A DNA stretch of 5,174 nucleotides from Actinomycetota bacterium (lineage in GTDB: Bacteria > Actinomycetota > Actinomycetes > Mycobacteriales > Micromonosporaceae). Below, in pieces: positions 4,423 through 5,174 of this stretch. Within the stretch, counting starts at the first letter, position 1. Each line of letters starts with the position of its first letter. The translations under genes and the position numbers were made by a program. The stretch lies in the NCBI GenBank assembly GCA_005885115.1, contig VAXX01000058.1, positions 1-5,174 of the forward strand, read 5' to 3'. The notes beneath the pieces were generated by a model. That model was given only the letters and a program-made list of their open reading frames with translations. It had not been told where the DNA came from and did not search any database.

Positions 4423-4950
4423 GTGCGCTTCCTGCCCGGCCTCGCGGTGGAGCCGCCGCCCCGGTACGTCGCGTTCGTCGCCACGCACCTGGAGGCGTTG
4501 CGCCGCGACGCGCTCGCCGCACTGGGCGACGAGGCCGACGCCGACCGGCTCTACGCGCAGGTGCTCACCGACGTGGCGCTGCGCTGGCGGTGGCTGGAGT
4601 TCGCGCGGTTGCTGCGGCGGCCGGGCGCCGCGCAGCGGTACCTGCACCGGTCGCTGGTCCGCCGTTCGCAGCGCTGGCACACCGAGCTGGTACCGGCGAC
4701 CGACGACGGTCCGGCGTTCGAGTTCGTGACGTGGCGGACGTACCCGGCCTCGCCGCGCCCGGTGCTGTCCAGCGGAGCCAGCCGGCTCGCCCCGTACCTG
4801 CGCCCGGCCGGACGTACCGGGTCCGGGGCGCTGGCCGAAGCGGCCGTGGCCTGGTGGCACGCGTACGAGGTGCACCGGCGGCACCGCTGGATCGCGCTGT
4901 CGGTCGTGGTGTTCGGGCTCCTGGTCCTCCTGGTGCGTACGACGGGCTGA
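4423..4950 (+). CDS. Tail-anchored membrane protein with sigma-region-2-like N-terminus
   Basis: The protein has 175 residues. Residues about 16-85 (YVAFVATHLEALRRDALAAL, then GDEADADRLYAQVLTDVALRW, then AAQRYLHRSL and RRSQRW) follow the spacing of region 2 of SigE-like ECF sigma factors: FVA..., AL.R.A..L.GD...A..L, a T..A.RW helix end, then a YLRR-type helix. No region 4 follows. Instead come a linker of about 65 residues, a basic patch HRRHR (151-155) and one hydrophobic segment WIALSVVVFGLLVLLV (156-171) with a four-residue tail, so the N-terminal part should face the cytoplasm. The sigma resemblance is my reading of the pattern; it may be only a helical bundle. The GTG at 4423 is chosen because the promoter-like sequence ends 6 nt upstream and no other in-frame start lies between it and the divergent gene. 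Function is unknown. Confidence 0.7.
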   Translation: MRFLPGLAVEPPPRYVAFVATHLEALRRDALAALGDEADADRLYAQVLTDVALRWRWLEFARLLRRPGAAQRYLHRSLVRRSQRWHTELVPATDDGPAFEFVTWRTYPASPRPVLSSGASRLAPYLRPAGRTGSGALAEAAVAWWHAYEVHRRHRWIALSVVVFGLLVLLVRTTG

Positions 4951-4955
4951 TCGGG

Positions 4956-5174
4956 TCAGAACACGACGACCAGGTACATGCTGCTTCCGGTGCTGCCGTT
5001 GGGACCCAACGCGACCGGACCGGCCGGGAAGGTCTTCGTGAAGACCTCGAACGAGCGCGGCGTGGACTCGTCGTTGCGGATCTGGGTACCGGTGTCGGTC
5101 CAGGTCGAGTCCATCCACGAGCGCCGGCCGATCCGGGTGTCCACCGCGACCGCCACGGTCGCCTGCTGGTTGAT
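4956..5174 (-). CDS. C-terminal end of a probable secreted carbohydrate-active enzyme (partial)
   Basis: Only the last 72 residues are inside the window. They read AVAVDTRIGRRSWMDSTWTD near the start, then RSFEVFTKTFPAGPVALGPN and finally SSMYLVVVF before TGA. Alternating beta-strand residues, the order D-x-R followed by SW, the FPAGPVALG turn and a hydrophobic YLVVV end resemble the C-terminal beta-sandwich of actinobacterial extracellular polysaccharide lyases and glycoside hydrolases (patterns like DDR...SWL...FPAG.V.LG.N...YTVVV). This is recognition of a pattern, not a family assignment. The start, signal peptide and catalytic domain would lie to the right. It converges with the gene at 4423, leaving 5 nt between the stop codons and no room for a hairpin between them. 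Confidence 0.65.
   Translation of the reverse strand: MNQQATVAVAVDTRIGRRSWMDSTWTDTGTQIRNDESTPRSFEVFTKTFPAGPVALGPNGSTGSSMYLVVVF

Noticed and set aside
1..5174. CRISPR arrays, tRNA/rRNA genes, insertion sequences, attachment sites
   Set aside because: No regularly spaced repeats, no cloverleaf or rRNA-like stretch, and no transposase or integrase motif was seen on either strand.

Overview
The window is very GC-rich (over 70% by eye). Its genes use GTG starts freely, have strong G/C third positions and include apparently leaderless transcripts. It also carries a ROK repressor of actinobacterial style. Together these suggest a filamentous or soil actinobacterium, probably Micromonosporaceae or a close relative. 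The family assignment is inference from composition and protein flavour, not from a marker gene.

Layout. (1) Positions 1-311, minus strand: the N-terminal part of a multi-pass membrane protein, cut by the left edge. (2) 312-506: an AT-richer divergent regulatory region with two candidate inverted-repeat operators. (3) 507-1775, plus: a ROK-family winged-helix regulator whose sugar-kinase fold appears catalytically dead. (4) 1812-1961, plus: a 49-residue, almost wholly hydrophobic protein. (5) 1986-2020: a strong GC hairpin, the likely terminator of the ROK/small-protein unit. (6) 2067-2435 and 2432-3616, plus: a two-gene operon of a RidA enamine/imine deaminase and a fold-type III PLP enzyme of the D-serine dehydratase-like family. 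The genes overlap by 4 nt and are driven by a promoter that fits a leaderless mRNA. (7) 3613-4335, minus: an unusual BON-domain plus SAM-methyltransferase fusion, converging on the PLP gene so that both genes stop in the same CTAG. (8) 4423-4950, plus: a 175-residue protein whose N-terminal half resembles ECF sigma region 2 and whose C-terminus is a single membrane anchor. (9) 4956-5174, minus: the C-terminal end of what looks like a secreted carbohydrate-active enzyme, cut by the right edge.

How the parts fit. The clearest functional unit is RidA with the PLP enzyme. Beta-elimination of D-serine-type substrates releases 2-aminoacrylate, which RidA-family enzymes hydrolyse. The neighbouring ROK regulator is a plausible but unproven controller. 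No RNA genes, CRISPR arrays, insertion sequences or integrases were seen. The more unusual signals are the BON-methyltransferase fusion, the tail-anchored sigma-2-like protein, two copies of a palindrome that carry the only ACT codons of the PLP gene, and a marked excess of the tetranucleotide GTAC.
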